A stretch of 64,000 bases of DNA from Azospira oryzae. GTDB taxonomy: Bacteria > Pseudomonadota > Gammaproteobacteria > Burkholderiales > Rhodocyclaceae. The DNA lies in the NCBI RefSeq assembly GCF_004217225.1, contig NZ_SHKM01000001.1, positions 1,588,137 through 1,652,136 on the forward strand, given 5' to 3'. The position numbers and the translations under genes were made by a program. This document shows, in pieces, positions 8,108-16,845 of the stretch; positions within the stretch are counted from its first letter, which is position 1; every line of letters starts with the position of its first letter. A model generated the notes under the pieces. That model had not been told where the DNA came from, did no database searches, and was given only the letters and a program-made list of their open reading frames with translations.

Positions 8108-9478
8108 CTATGCCGCCAGGGGCGGAAACACCACCAGCACCCGCAGGCCGTTGCCTTCCGGCCCCACGCCCAGGCTGAGGGCGGCGCCGTGCAGCTCCGC
8201 CACCCGCTGCACGATGGACAGCCCCAGGCCGGAACCTTCCGCCCGGGCCGGCGCCAGCCGGGTGAAGCGCCCCAGGGCCCGCTCCCGGGCCTCGGCCGGG
8301 ATGCCCGGACCGTCGTCGGCCACCGCCAGCACCACCCGCTCTCCGTCCCGGGCCAGGGACACCCACACATGGCCGCCCTCCCGGGTGTAGCGGATGGCGT
8401 TGTCCACCAGGTTGCGCAGCAGGATGCGCAGCAGGTCCCCATTGCCGGCCAGGGTCAGGCTGCCGTCGCCGTCGCTGCCGGCCAGGTCCAGGGCCAGGTC
8501 CACCTGCCGGGACTGGGCCGCCGGGGCCAGCACGGCGCACACCTCCCGCGCCAGGGGCCGGGGGTCCAGGGGCTGCAGGCTGGCGTTGGCGCCCGGGTCC
8601 AGGCGGGCCAGGGTGAGCAGCTGTTCCACCAGCCGGGCCAGGCGTTCGGTGCCTTCCAGCACATTGAGCAGGGCCCGCTGCCGCACCTCCCCCTCCCCGG
8701 CCCGCAGGGCCACCTGGGCCTGGGTCTTGAGGGCAGCCAGGGGCGTGCGCAGTTCGTGGGCGGCGTTGGCGGTGAACTGGCGCTCGTTGTCCAGCAGACG
8801 GGCGATGCGGGCGAAGAGGCCGTCCAGGGCCTGCACCAGGGGCGCCACTTCCGCCGGCACCGGGCCGCTGCCCAGGGGCTGGGGCGAATCGGGGGGACGC
8901 CGGTCCAGCTGTTCGGCGATGCGGGCCAGGGGCACCAGGCCGCGGCCGACGGCCACCCACAGGGCTGCCGCCAGCAGGGGCAGGCCCAGGATCAGGGGCG
9001 CCAGCAGGCGCATGGCGGCCTCCTGGGCCAGGGCATAGCGGATGTCGTGACTCTGGCCCACCTGCACCTGGCGCAGCCCGTCCCGGCTCCATTCGCTGTA
9101 GAAGCGCCATTCGCCGCCATTCCAGCGGGTTTCGACAAAGCCCTCCACCGCCGTCAGGGGCGTCTGCCCGGCCCCGGCGGAATGGAGGGCCAGCACCGGC
9201 CCCTGGGGGGTGCGGCGCCAGATCTGGAACAGCACTTCGCCGCCGGCGGCGCCGGGAGTGGGCCGCACTTCCACGTGGCCGCTGGTGGGCTCGGTGGCCA
9301 GCAGCAGGCGGGCGGTCTGCTGCAGGTGGGCGTCGAAAATGTCGTCGGCCAGGTCGTGGGCCCGCAGAAAGGCGGCGGCGATGGTGGCCACCCAGATCAG
9401 GGCCGACACGGCCAGCAGCAGCAGGAGCAGGCGGCGGCGCAGGGAATAGGCCGGCGTCGGGCGTTGCACGGCAGCCAT
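8108..9478 (-). CDS. Membrane sensor histidine kinase, QseC/TctE type
   Basis: 456 residues. TM1 (about 17-37) and TM2 (about 158-178) flank a 120-residue periplasmic sensor. A HAMP segment follows, then the HisKA box FTANAAHELRTPLAAL with phospho-acceptor H241, and a HATPase domain with N, G1 (DDGPGIP) and G2 (GSGLGLSIV) boxes. It would autophosphorylate in response to an outside signal and pass phosphate to D54 of the regulator encoded just upstream (9478-10176). The two reading frames share one base, so they are translated as a unit. The signal is unknown; QseC- and PmrB-like kinases share this architecture. Confidence 0.9.
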   Translation of the reverse strand: MAAVQRPTPAYSLRRRLLLLLLAVSALIWVATIAAAFLRAHDLADDIFDAHLQQTARLLLATEPTSGHVEVRPTPGAAGGEVLFQIWRRTPQGPVLALHSAGAGQTPLTAVEGFVETRWNGGEWRFYSEWSRDGLRQVQVGQSHDIRYALAQEAAMRLLAPLILGLPLLAAALWVAVGRGLVPLARIAEQLDRRPPDSPQPLGSGPVPAEVAPLVQALDGLFARIARLLDNERQFTANAAHELRTPLAALKTQAQVALRAGEGEVRQRALLNVLEGTERLARLVEQLLTLARLDPGANASLQPLDPRPLAREVCAVLAPAAQSRQVDLALDLAGSDGDGSLTLAGNGDLLRILLRNLVDNAIRYTREGGHVWVSLARDGERVVLAVADDGPGIPAEARERALGRFTRLAPARAEGSGLGLSIVQRVAELHGAALSLGVGPEGNGLRVLVVFPPLAA

Positions 9479-10176
9479 CAGGACTCCGGCGCCGCGGGCG
9501 CGGCGGACGCCTCCCGGGCCACGGTGTAGCCGACGCCGCGCACGGTGCGGATCAGATCGCTGCCGAACTTGCGCCGCAGGTGGTGGATGTGCACCTCCAC
9601 CGCATTGCTGTCCACCGTCTCGTTCCAGCCGTAGGCGGCCTCCTCCAGCTGGTGCCGGGTCAGCACCCGGCCGGCGGCGGCGAGCAGGGCTTCGAGCAGG
9701 GCGAACTCCCGGGGCGACAGCTCCACCGGCAGCCCTGCCAGCTCCACCCGGCGGGCCGCCGGGTCGAGGCGGATGGCCCCGTGCACCAGCAGCGGCGCCG
9801 CCCGGCCTGCACTGCGGCGGATCAGGGCGCGCAGGCGGGCCGCCACCTCGTCCAGGTCGAAAGGCTTGACCAGGTAGTCGTCGGCGCCGCCGTCCAGGGC
9901 CGAGAGCTTGTCGGGCACCCCGTCCCGGGCGGTCAGCACCAGCACCGGAACCGGGTTGCCGGCAGCGCGGCAGCGGGCCAGCACCTCCTGGCCCGACAGC
10001 TGGGGCAGGTTGAGGTCCAGCACCACGGCGGCAAAGCAGTGGGCCTCGGGGCTGGCGAGGACGGTGGCGGCCTCCTGGCCGTCGCGCAGCCAGTCCACGG
10101 TGAAGCCGGCCTGGCCCAGACCGACCTGGAGCCCGTCTCCCAGCAGGGAATCGTCCTCGACGATGAGGATTCGCAT
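9478..10176 (-). CDS. OmpR-family response regulator, QseB/PmrA-like
   Basis: 232 residues: a receiver domain (acidic D8/D9, phospho-acceptor D54 in VVLDLNLPQ, conserved K in YLVKPFDLDE) and a C-terminal winged helix (about 130-225, with DSNAVEVHIHHLRRKFG). It binds DNA as a phosphorylated dimer and is paired with the kinase gene downstream. The start ATG at 10176 gives the standard receiver N-terminus. The genes it controls cannot be named. No gene of a PmrAB or QseBC regulon adjoins it, although the ArnT-like gene 2.5 kb away would be a suggestive target if this were PmrA-like. Confidence 0.92.
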   Translation of the reverse strand: MRILIVEDDSLLGDGLQVGLGQAGFTVDWLRDGQEAATVLASPEAHCFAAVVLDLNLPQLSGQEVLARCRAAGNPVPVLVLTARDGVPDKLSALDGGADDYLVKPFDLDEVAARLRALIRRSAGRAAPLLVHGAIRLDPAARRVELAGLPVELSPREFALLEALLAAAGRVLTRHQLEEAAYGWNETVDSNAVEVHIHHLRRKFGSDLIRTVRGVGYTVAREASAAPAAPES

Positions 10177-10203
10177 GGCTTTATGCTATTTGAAAAAAAC
10201 GAA

Positions 10204-10231
10204 ATGACTACGGAGAATTAGGCGCTAGAAT
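10204..10231 (+). promoter_or_regulatory. Candidate promoter of the GGDEF-EAL gene
   Basis: ATGACT (10204-10209), a 16-base spacer and TAGAAT (10226-10231) stand 31 bases before the ATG, in the AT-rich divergent gap shared with the response regulator. Confidence 0.35.
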
Positions 10232-10262
10232 AACCGCTTTTCATGGCCCCCCCGATGCCGTC

Positions 10263-12386
10263 ATGACCCCCAGGATGGACAACGCTGCCCGGCAGGACGA
10301 TCCAGAACGCGAGCTTTTGCGCGGCCTGCGGGTGCTGCTGGTGGAGGACGACCCGGTGGCACGCTGCGCCGCCGCCGGCATCCTCAGCCGCCACGTGGGC
10401 ACCCTGTGGGAAGCGGCCGACGGCGACGAGGGCCTGCAGCTGTTCCGCCGGCACCAGCCGGACCTGGTCATTTCCGACATCGTCATGCCCCACCGGGACG
10501 GTCTCTCCCTGGCCCGGGAGATCAAGGCCCAGAGCCCGGCGACGCCGATCGTCATCATCACCTCCCACAGCGACAGCGGCGCCCTGCTCGACGCCATCGA
10601 GATCGGCATCGACCGCTACGTGCTCAAGCCCCTCAAGGCCAGCGCCCTGCTCGAAGCCATGGCCACCTGCGCCCGGGCCGCCCGCCTGGAGTCGGAACAC
10701 CGCCTGGCCACCACCGTCTTTCACGCTTCCAGCGAAGCCATCATGATCACCGATGCGGAAAACCGCATCGTGGACGTCAATCCCGCCTTCACCCGCATCA
10801 CCGGCTTCTCCCGGGGCGAGGTGCTGGGCCGCAATCCCCGCATCCTCCAGTCCGGCATCCAGAGCGAGCACTTCTACCGGGAGATGTGGGCGGCCATCAA
10901 CCAGTACGGCCACTGGCGGGGCGAAATCTGGAACCGGCGGCGCAACGGCGAGCTGTATCCGGAATGGCTGGCGGTGGACCGGGTGCTTTCCCCCGAAGGC
11001 GCCGTGCTCAACTACGTCGCCATGTGGTCGGACATCTCCGAGCGCAAGGAGGCGGAGGCCCGCATCCACTACCTGGCCCACTACGACGCCCTCACCGACC
11101 TGCCCAACCGGGTGCTGTTCAACGACCGCTTCACCCAGGCCCTGATCCACGCCCGCCGCTACGACCAGAGCGTAGCCCTGATGTTCGTGGACCTGGACCG
11201 CTTCAAGGTGGTCAACGACACCCTGGGCCACCGGGTCGGCGACGAGCTGCTGAAGCAGGTGGCCGAGCGCCTGCGCCGCTGCGTGCGCGAGGAGGACACG
11301 GTATCGCGCCAGGGCGGCGACGAGTTCGTGGTGCTGCTGGCCAACCTGGACATGTCCGCCGACGCCGCCGTGGTCTCCGACAAGATCCTCGAGGCCCTGG
11401 CCGAGCCCATGTACTTCGAGGGCCACGAACTGAGCGTCACCTGCTCCATCGGCATCGCCTGCTACCCCAGCGACGGCGCCGACCCGGACACCCTGATGAA
11501 GAACGCCGACCTGGCCATGTACCGGGCCAAGAGCGTGGGCCGCAACAACTACCAGTTCTTCAGCCCCGAGCTGGAACAGGGCGCCCTCACCCGCCTGACC
11601 CTGGAAAACGCCATGCGCCGGGCCCTGGACCGGGACGAGTTCGAACTGCATTACCTGCCCCAGGTGGACAACCCCTCGGGCCGCCTGCTCAGCCTGGAAG
11701 CCCTGATCCGCTGGCAGCATCCGGAGCGGGGCCTGCTCCTGCCCAGCCAGTTCATCCCCCTGGCCGAGGAAAGCGGCCTGGTGCTGCCCATTTCCCTCTG
11801 GGTGCTGCGCCGGGTGGCACGGCAGCTGGCCGACTGGCGGCGGCAGAACCTGACCCTGGTGCCGGTGGCCATCAACCTGTGCGAAGCCCAGCTGCGCCAG
11901 CCCGATTTCGCCGAGGCCCTGGGCCGCATCCTGAGCGAGGAAGGGGTGGAAGGGCGCTGGATCGAGCTGGAATTCACCGAAGGCGCCCTCATGCACGACA
12001 CCGAGCGCAACCTGCGGGTGCTCTCGGCTCTGAAGCGTCTGGGGGTCGGCATCACCCTGGACGACTTCGGCGTCGGCTATTCCAACCTCAACGTCCTGCG
12101 CCGCCTGCCGGTGGATACCCTGAAGATCGACCGCTCCCTGGTCACCGACGTGACCCGTAACGAGGACGACGCGGTGATCGTTGACGCCATCATTTCCATG
12201 GCCCAGTCCATGAACCTCAAGGTGGTGGCCGAGGGCGTGGAAACGGCCGACCAGGCCGGCTTCTTCAAGGCCCGGGCCTGCGCCGAAATCCAGGGCCACT
12301 TCTTCTCCAAGGCCATCGGCGCCGTGGAAGTGGCGGCCATGCTGGGCCACGCCCCGGCCGCCGCCAGCACCTCGTCCCCGGCCTGA
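10263..12386 (+). CDS. Response regulator with PAS, GGDEF and EAL domains (cyclic-di-GMP turnover)
   Basis: 707 residues. In order: receiver (about 20-140, phospho-acceptor D72 in VISDIVMP), PAS (about 150-270), GGDEF (about 280-440) and EAL (about 455-700). The diguanylate cyclase signature GGDEF is intact, with an RxxD inhibition site (REED) five residues before it. The phosphodiesterase side keeps EAL (SLEALIRW), the acidic ELEFTEGALM, DDFGVGYSNL, the Lys of LKIDRSL, AEGVET and EIQGHFFSK. Both activities could therefore be real. A phosphorelay likely sets the balance; its kinase is not adjacent. It would tune surface life and motility, in keeping with the type IV pilus and chemosensory genes in the window. 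Confidence 0.93.
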   Translation: MTPRMDNAARQDDPERELLRGLRVLLVEDDPVARCAAAGILSRHVGTLWEAADGDEGLQLFRRHQPDLVISDIVMPHRDGLSLAREIKAQSPATPIVIITSHSDSGALLDAIEIGIDRYVLKPLKASALLEAMATCARAARLESEHRLATTVFHASSEAIMITDAENRIVDVNPAFTRITGFSRGEVLGRNPRILQSGIQSEHFYREMWAAINQYGHWRGEIWNRRRNGELYPEWLAVDRVLSPEGAVLNYVAMWSDISERKEAEARIHYLAHYDALTDLPNRVLFNDRFTQALIHARRYDQSVALMFVDLDRFKVVNDTLGHRVGDELLKQVAERLRRCVREEDTVSRQGGDEFVVLLANLDMSADAAVVSDKILEALAEPMYFEGHELSVTCSIGIACYPSDGADPDTLMKNADLAMYRAKSVGRNNYQFFSPELEQGALTRLTLENAMRRALDRDEFELHYLPQVDNPSGRLLSLEALIRWQHPERGLLLPSQFIPLAEESGLVLPISLWVLRRVARQLADWRRQNLTLVPVAINLCEAQLRQPDFAEALGRILSEEGVEGRWIELEFTEGALMHDTERNLRVLSALKRLGVGITLDDFGVGYSNLNVLRRLPVDTLKIDRSLVTDVTRNEDDAVIVDAIISMAQSMNLKVVAEGVETADQAGFFKARACAEIQGHFFSKAIGAVEVAAMLGHAPAAASTSSPA

Positions 12387-12447
12387 ACCCCGCTCCCTCC
12401 CGGTAGATCCCGTACGGCCGTCCGGCGGATTTTCGCGCGTCGGCAAG

Positions 12448-12482
12448 ACTCCATACGCAATCGTATGGAGTGTACGTATAAT
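12448..12482 (+). promoter_or_regulatory. 24-bp perfect palindrome and -10 element of the CoA-transferase gene
   Basis: Arms ACTCCATACG (12448-12457) and CGTATGGAGT (12462-12471) surround CAAT. A consensus TATAAT -10 lies at 12477-12482, and the palindrome covers the place of the -35 element. The core CATACG-CAAY-CGTATG recurs before the convergent MFS gene at 15222-15237, so one dimeric regulator (TetR- or GntR-like by geometry) probably controls both. Confidence 0.75.
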
Positions 12483-12525
12483 GTTGCGCGACAAAGATTC
12501 CCCGCGATCTAAAAAAGGAGACAGC

Positions 12526-13821
12526 ATGGACCTGCAGGCCCTGTACCAGGAAAAACTCGTAACTCCCGCCGACGCCATCGCCTGCGTCAGGAATGGCGAC
12601 ACCATCGTCGTTCCCACCGGGGTCGGCGAACCGCCCGCCCTGCTCACCGCTCTCTCCGATGCCCGGCGCAACTACCGGGACGTCACCGTCTCCCAGATCC
12701 TGGCCCTGCGCAAATACGGCTACATCGACCCGGAAACCCGGGACCACGTGCGCCACACCGCCTACTTCTTCGGCGGCGCCACCCGCCCCGGCGGCCAGGC
12801 CGGCTGGGTCGATTTCATCCCCAACTATTTCGCCGAGCTGCCCCAGCTGATCGAGCGCGGCCTGTCCCCCGCCGACGTGGTCTTCACCATGGCCTCGCCC
12901 ATGGACGAGCACGGCTACTTCGCCCTCTCCCTGGCCGCCGACTACACCATGGCCGCCGTGAAGAAGGCCCGGGCCATCGTCCTCGAAGTGAACCCCAACG
13001 TGCCCTTCGCCTACGGCGACTGTTACGTGCACATCTCCAAGGTCGCCGCCCTGGTGGAAAGCAGCGACCCGGTGCTGGAAGTGGGCCTGCCCACCATCGG
13101 CCCGGTGCAGGAAGCCATCGGCAAATACGTGGCCGACCTGATCGAGGACGGCTCCACCCTGCAGATCGGCTACGGCGGCATTCCCGACGCCGTGGTGATG
13201 CAGCTCCAGCACAAGCACGACCTGGGCATCCACACCGAGATGATCGGCGACGGCATCCTTTCCCTGATCGAGTCCGGCGCCGTCACCAACAAGAAGAAGA
13301 CCTTCATGCCCGGCAAGTCCGTGGCCACCTTCGCCCTGGGATCGAACAAGCTGTACAAGTTCATGCATCGCAATCCGGCCCTGGAAATGCATCCGGTGGA
13401 ATTCACCAACGATCCCTACATCGCCGCCCGCAACGACAAGCTGATCGCCATCAACGCCACCATGCAGGTGGACCTGCTGGGCCAGTGCGGCTCCGAGAGC
13501 CTGGGCTTCTCCCCCTACTCCGGCACCGGCGGCCAGGCCGACTTCGTGCGCGCCGCCAACCGCTCCAAGGACGGCAAGGCCTTCATCGTGGTGCCCTCCA
13601 CCGCCAAGGACGACACCATCTCCCGCATCGTCCCCACCCTGACCCCGGGCACCCACGTCACCACCAGCAAGAACGACATCAACTACGTGGTCACCGAGTA
13701 CGGCGTCGCCCAGCTGCGCGGCAAGAGCGCCAAGCAGCGGGTGGAAGCCCTGATCGGCATCGCCCACCCCAACTTCCGCAATGAACTGCGGGAAGCGGCT
13801 AAAAAGATGAACCTGCTCTAA
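12526..13821 (+). CDS. Acetyl-CoA hydrolase/transferase family CoA-transferase (4-hydroxybutyrate CoA-transferase type)
   Basis: 431 residues, the usual length for this single-chain family. Conserved features are GYGGIPDAV (215-223), the HTEM motif with E238, ESLGFSPYSGTGGQADFVR, then SRIVPTL and TEYGVAQLRG near the C-terminus. E238 falls where, from memory, the catalytic glutamate of clostridial 4-hydroxybutyrate CoA-transferase lies. It moves CoA between acetyl-CoA (or propionyl-CoA) and another short acid. An excellent ribosome site (AAAAAAGGAG) selects this ATG over an upstream in-frame one at 12481. The shared operator ties it to the MFS transporter, which suggests uptake and activation of one carboxylic acid. 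The true acid is unknown. Confidence 0.85.
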   Translation: MDLQALYQEKLVTPADAIACVRNGDTIVVPTGVGEPPALLTALSDARRNYRDVTVSQILALRKYGYIDPETRDHVRHTAYFFGGATRPGGQAGWVDFIPNYFAELPQLIERGLSPADVVFTMASPMDEHGYFALSLAADYTMAAVKKARAIVLEVNPNVPFAYGDCYVHISKVAALVESSDPVLEVGLPTIGPVQEAIGKYVADLIEDGSTLQIGYGGIPDAVVMQLQHKHDLGIHTEMIGDGILSLIESGAVTNKKKTFMPGKSVATFALGSNKLYKFMHRNPALEMHPVEFTNDPYIAARNDKLIAINATMQVDLLGQCGSESLGFSPYSGTGGQADFVRAANRSKDGKAFIVVPSTAKDDTISRIVPTLTPGTHVTTSKNDINYVVTEYGVAQLRGKSAKQRVEALIGIAHPNFRNELREAAKKMNLL

Positions 13822-13867
13822 AACGAAAGCCCCGGCAGCGCAGGCTGGCGGGGCTCGCTGGAGCGAC

Positions 13868-13895
13868 AGGGCGCGGTCACCACCGCGCCCTTTTT
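13868..13895 (+). terminator. Rho-independent terminator of the CoA-transferase gene
   Basis: A stem AGGGCGCGGT / ACCGCGCCCT with loop CACC is followed by a short T run. It reaches to the stop codon of the convergent MFS gene. Confidence 0.8.
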
Positions 13896-15178
13896 CATGG
13901 CCCCGGCCGGGGCGCCTGCCAGATGTTGCGGCAGCCCGTCTCCTTGACCCAGAAGCTGGCGACGAAGCCGATGCAGGCGGCGGCGGCCATGCAGGCCATG
14001 CCGACGCGGAAGGTGTCCGGCCCATACACGCGCACGCCGTTGGCCAGGGTGCCGTCCCACACCTGGTCCATGGCCCAGCCGGCCAGGGGCTGCAGCAGGG
14101 CGCCGGCGAGGAAGCCGCCCATGTTGGTGACGCTGGTGGACATGCCGGACAGCATGGGCGGATTGACCTCCTTGGCGCAGGCCCAGGTGAGGGCGAAGCT
14201 GGCCGTGGTCAGGCCCATGAGGCCGAACAGGCAGTAGGTGGCCGCCAGGGGCAGGCGGATGTTGGTCAGCCAGAACAGCCACAGCAGACAGTAAAGGAAG
14301 GCCCCGGCGATGACCACCGGCTTGCGCTTGCCGAGCCGGTCCGAGAGGGTGCCGATGAAAAAGCAGCCCAGGGCGAAGCCGGCGAAATAGAGGGAAAGAT
14401 GGGAGGAGGCCTGGGCCCGGGTCAGCTCATGCACCCGCATCAGGTAGGGCGTGGCCCACAGGCCGGCGAAGGAGAAGAAGCTGCCGGCCAGGCCGAAATT
14501 GACCACCACCGCCGGCCAGGTGGAGCGGTTCTTCAGCACCGAAGCCAGGCCGCCGAAGATCACCGTGCGGTCGAAGCGGGGCCGCTCGCCGCCGCCGTCC
14601 TTGACGAAGAACCAGCAGGCCACGCCCAGAAGGGCCGAGAGGGCGCCGGCGCCGACGAAAATGCCGCGCCAGGAAATGCTCTGGGCCAGCAGGGAAAGGG
14701 GCGCGCCGGCCAGCACCGAGCCCAGGTTGCCCACCAGCATGGAGGCCCCCACCAGGGTGGCGAAGCGCCGCTCGTCGAAATTGACGGCGATGATCTTGAG
14801 CATGGCGATAAAGGTCACCGACACCCCCAGGCCCACCAGGGTGCGCCCCACCAGGGCCTCGTTGAGGGTGTCGGCGAGGCCGAAGAGAACGCTGCCCGCC
14901 GCCGCCACCAGGCCACCGAGGAAGAGGATGCGCCGCGGCCCCAGGGTATCCACCAGGACGCCGGTGGGCACCTGCATGATGGTGTAGACGTAGAAATAGG
15001 TGGCCGCCAGGGCGCCGAGGGACGCCGCCGTGGTCTGGAAGGCCAGGGTCAGGTCGTGGGCGATGCCCGCCGGGGCGAAGCGGTGGAAGAAGGACAGCAT
15101 GTAGGCGGCGATGACCACCGCCAGGGTCACGGCACGGGCCGTGCGGGCGGAAGAACCGCCGCTTTGATGTGGGGGCAT
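13895..15178 (-). CDS. MFS transporter, probable organic-acid carrier
   Basis: A 427-residue twelve-helix major facilitator. The loop 2-3 motif lies around DTLGPRRILF and the matching loop 8-9 around SDRLGKRKPV. It is convergent with the CoA-transferase gene, and the two share the CATACG-CAAY-CGTATG operator. The natural reading is that it imports or exports the acid handled by that enzyme; this is inference. The ATG at 15178 has AGGAGAGG upstream. The substrate is not predictable from sequence. Confidence 0.85.
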   Translation of the reverse strand: MPPHQSGGSSARTARAVTLAVVIAAYMLSFFHRFAPAGIAHDLTLAFQTTAASLGALAATYFYVYTIMQVPTGVLVDTLGPRRILFLGGLVAAAGSVLFGLADTLNEALVGRTLVGLGVSVTFIAMLKIIAVNFDERRFATLVGASMLVGNLGSVLAGAPLSLLAQSISWRGIFVGAGALSALLGVACWFFVKDGGGERPRFDRTVIFGGLASVLKNRSTWPAVVVNFGLAGSFFSFAGLWATPYLMRVHELTRAQASSHLSLYFAGFALGCFFIGTLSDRLGKRKPVVIAGAFLYCLLWLFWLTNIRLPLAATYCLFGLMGLTTASFALTWACAKEVNPPMLSGMSTSVTNMGGFLAGALLQPLAGWAMDQVWDGTLANGVRVYGPDTFRVGMACMAAAACIGFVASFWVKETGCRNIWQAPRPGP

Positions 15179-15221
15179 TTATGCCTCTCCTCTTGTCTCC
15201 TTTGGGGGAACGGCATCGTAG

Positions 15222-15237
15222 CATACGCAACCGTATG
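15222..15237 (-). promoter_or_regulatory. Palindromic operator before the MFS gene
   Basis: CATACG and CGTATG around CAAC form a perfect 6-4-6 repeat, the same core as at 12452-12467. On the minus strand an extended -10 (TGC then TACGAT) follows one base after the palindrome, so a bound protein would block or contact RNA polymerase. The MFS ATG is 44 bases further on. Confidence 0.7.
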
Positions 15238-15350
15238 TCGCGCCATTGGGGAATGCCCGCGGTCGGTCCGGGGCCCAGAAAGGGCGGCCCCTGCCGTGCT
15301 ATCCTTGGCCCCCTGAGCGCCCTGCCGCACCCAATCCCATTGCCGCCGCC

Positions 15351-15842
15351 ATGACCACCTACGCCCTGCCCGATTTCGAAGCCAAGATCTGCCCCCCCGA
15401 CCAACTGGCCGAGCGCGCCGCCCGCCTGGCCCGCCCCCTGGTATTCACCAACGGCTGTTTCGACATCCTGCACCGGGGCCACGTCACCTATCTGGCCCAG
15501 GCCCGGGCCCTGGGCGCCGCCATGGTGGTGGCCCTCAACACCGACGCCTCGGTCAAGCGCCTGGGCAAGGGTGACGACCGGCCGGTAAACCGGCTGGAAG
15601 ACCGGCTGGCGGTGATGGCCGCCCTCGGCTGCGTGGACCTGGTCACCTGGTTCGACGAGGACACGCCCCTGCAGCGCGTCCTCGAGGCCCGCCCCGAAGT
15701 CCTGGTGAAGGGCGGCGACTGGGCGCCGGAACGCATCGTCGGTGCCAGCGAGGTCCTGGGCTGGGGCGGCAGCGTCCACTCCATCCCCTTCCTCCACGAA
15801 AAATCCACCACCGCCCTGCTGACCAAGATCCGCGCCCTCTAA
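15351..15842 (+). CDS. rfaE2: D-glycero-beta-D-manno-heptose 1-phosphate adenylyltransferase
   Basis: A 163-residue nucleotidyltransferase matching the C-terminal half of HldE/RfaE. The motif FTNGCFDILHRGH (32-44, with HRGH as the HxGH catalytic element) and the later segment FLHEKSTTALL (the nucleotide-binding ISTT-like region) identify it. It makes ADP-heptose for the lipopolysaccharide inner core. As is common in betaproteobacteria, the kinase half (RfaE1) is a separate gene and is not in this window. The start is the ATG that gives the standard N-terminus. The CDF gene follows nine bases after the stop, so the two may be cotranscribed. Confidence 0.92.
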   Translation: MTTYALPDFEAKICPPDQLAERAARLARPLVFTNGCFDILHRGHVTYLAQARALGAAMVVALNTDASVKRLGKGDDRPVNRLEDRLAVMAALGCVDLVTWFDEDTPLQRVLEARPEVLVKGGDWAPERIVGASEVLGWGGSVHSIPFLHEKSTTALLTKIRAL

Positions 15843-15851
15843 AGGCACGCC

Positions 15852-16760
15852 ATGGCTCACGCCCACCACCACGACTGCGGCCACGGGCACGCCCACAGCA
15901 ACCACCACGGCGGCAAGGGCCTGCTGCTGGCCACCCTGCTGACCCTGGGCTTTGCTGGGGTGGAGGCCGTGGCCGGCGCCTGGAGCGGTTCCCTGGCCCT
16001 CATCGGCGATGCGGGCCACATGGTGAACGACGGCGTTGCCCTGGCCCTGGCCGCGGCCGCCGCCTGGGTTGCCCGGCGCCCCCCCAGCCATCGCCATACC
16101 TACGGCTGGGGCCGGGCCGAAGTGCTGGCCGCCCTGCTCAACGGCCTGGCCATGCTGGCCCTGGTGGTGGCGATCCTGGTGGAGGCGGTGCAACGCTTCC
16201 AGGACCCCGCCCCGGTGGCCGGCCCGGCGGTGATGGCGGTGGCCGTGGTGGGGCTGCTGATGAACGCCTTGGTGGCCTGGATGCTCAGCCGCGGCGAAAG
16301 CTCCCTCAACACCCGGGCCGCCCTGCTGCACGTGCTGGGCGACATGCTCGGCTCCGTGGCCGCCATCGCCTCCGGCGCCATCGTCTATTTCACCGGCTGG
16401 AAACAGGCCGACCCCCTGCTGGCCGCCGGCATCGCCCTGCTCATCTCCGTCTCCAGCCTGCGCCTGCTGCGGGAGGCGCTGCACGCCCTGATGGAAGGCA
16501 CGCCGCCCCACATCTCCGCGGCCGAGGTCGGCGCCGCCATGGAACAGGTGGACGGCGTGCTCGGGGTCTACGACCTGCATGTGTGGACGGTGGGCGACGG
16601 CGAGGTGATGCTCTCGGCCCATCTGCAGGTGGCCGACCTGGCCGCCTGGCCCCAGACCCTGGCCGGGCTGCGCCAGGTGCTGCAGCAGCGCTGGCACATC
16701 CGCCACGTCACCCTGCAGCCCGAGACAGACCCCATCGAACCGCTGCACCGCCCGGCCTGA
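15852..16760 (+). CDS. Cation diffusion facilitator metal exporter (CzcD/ZitB-like)
   Basis: 302 residues. A His-rich N-terminus (11 His in the first 28 residues) precedes six membrane helices with the metal-site motifs DAGHMVND in helix 2 and HVLGDM in helix 5. A cytoplasmic C-terminal domain (about 205-295) follows. It exchanges protons for Zn2+ or similar divalent metals out of the cytoplasm. HxxxD sites of this kind favour zinc and cobalt, though iron or nickel cannot be excluded. It follows rfaE2 closely and is ended by a terminator. Confidence 0.93.
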   Translation: MAHAHHHDCGHGHAHSNHHGGKGLLLATLLTLGFAGVEAVAGAWSGSLALIGDAGHMVNDGVALALAAAAAWVARRPPSHRHTYGWGRAEVLAALLNGLAMLALVVAILVEAVQRFQDPAPVAGPAVMAVAVVGLLMNALVAWMLSRGESSLNTRAALLHVLGDMLGSVAAIASGAIVYFTGWKQADPLLAAGIALLISVSSLRLLREALHALMEGTPPHISAAEVGAAMEQVDGVLGVYDLHVWTVGDGEVMLSAHLQVADLAAWPQTLAGLRQVLQQRWHIRHVTLQPETDPIEPLHRPA

Positions 16761-16781
16761 AAGCCGCTCGCAGCAAAGCGA

Positions 16782-16806
16782 AAGGCCCCGCTGGAGGGGC
16801 CTTTTT
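16782..16806 (+). terminator. Rho-independent terminator after the CDF gene
   Basis: A stem AAAGGCCCC / GGGGCCTTT around GCTGGA runs into a T5 run. In the other direction it may weakly serve the leftward PEBP-like gene. Confidence 0.8.
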
Positions 16807-16845
16807 CACGCCGGGAAAGCCGGATGCTCTCCCGGGATAGCGTTC

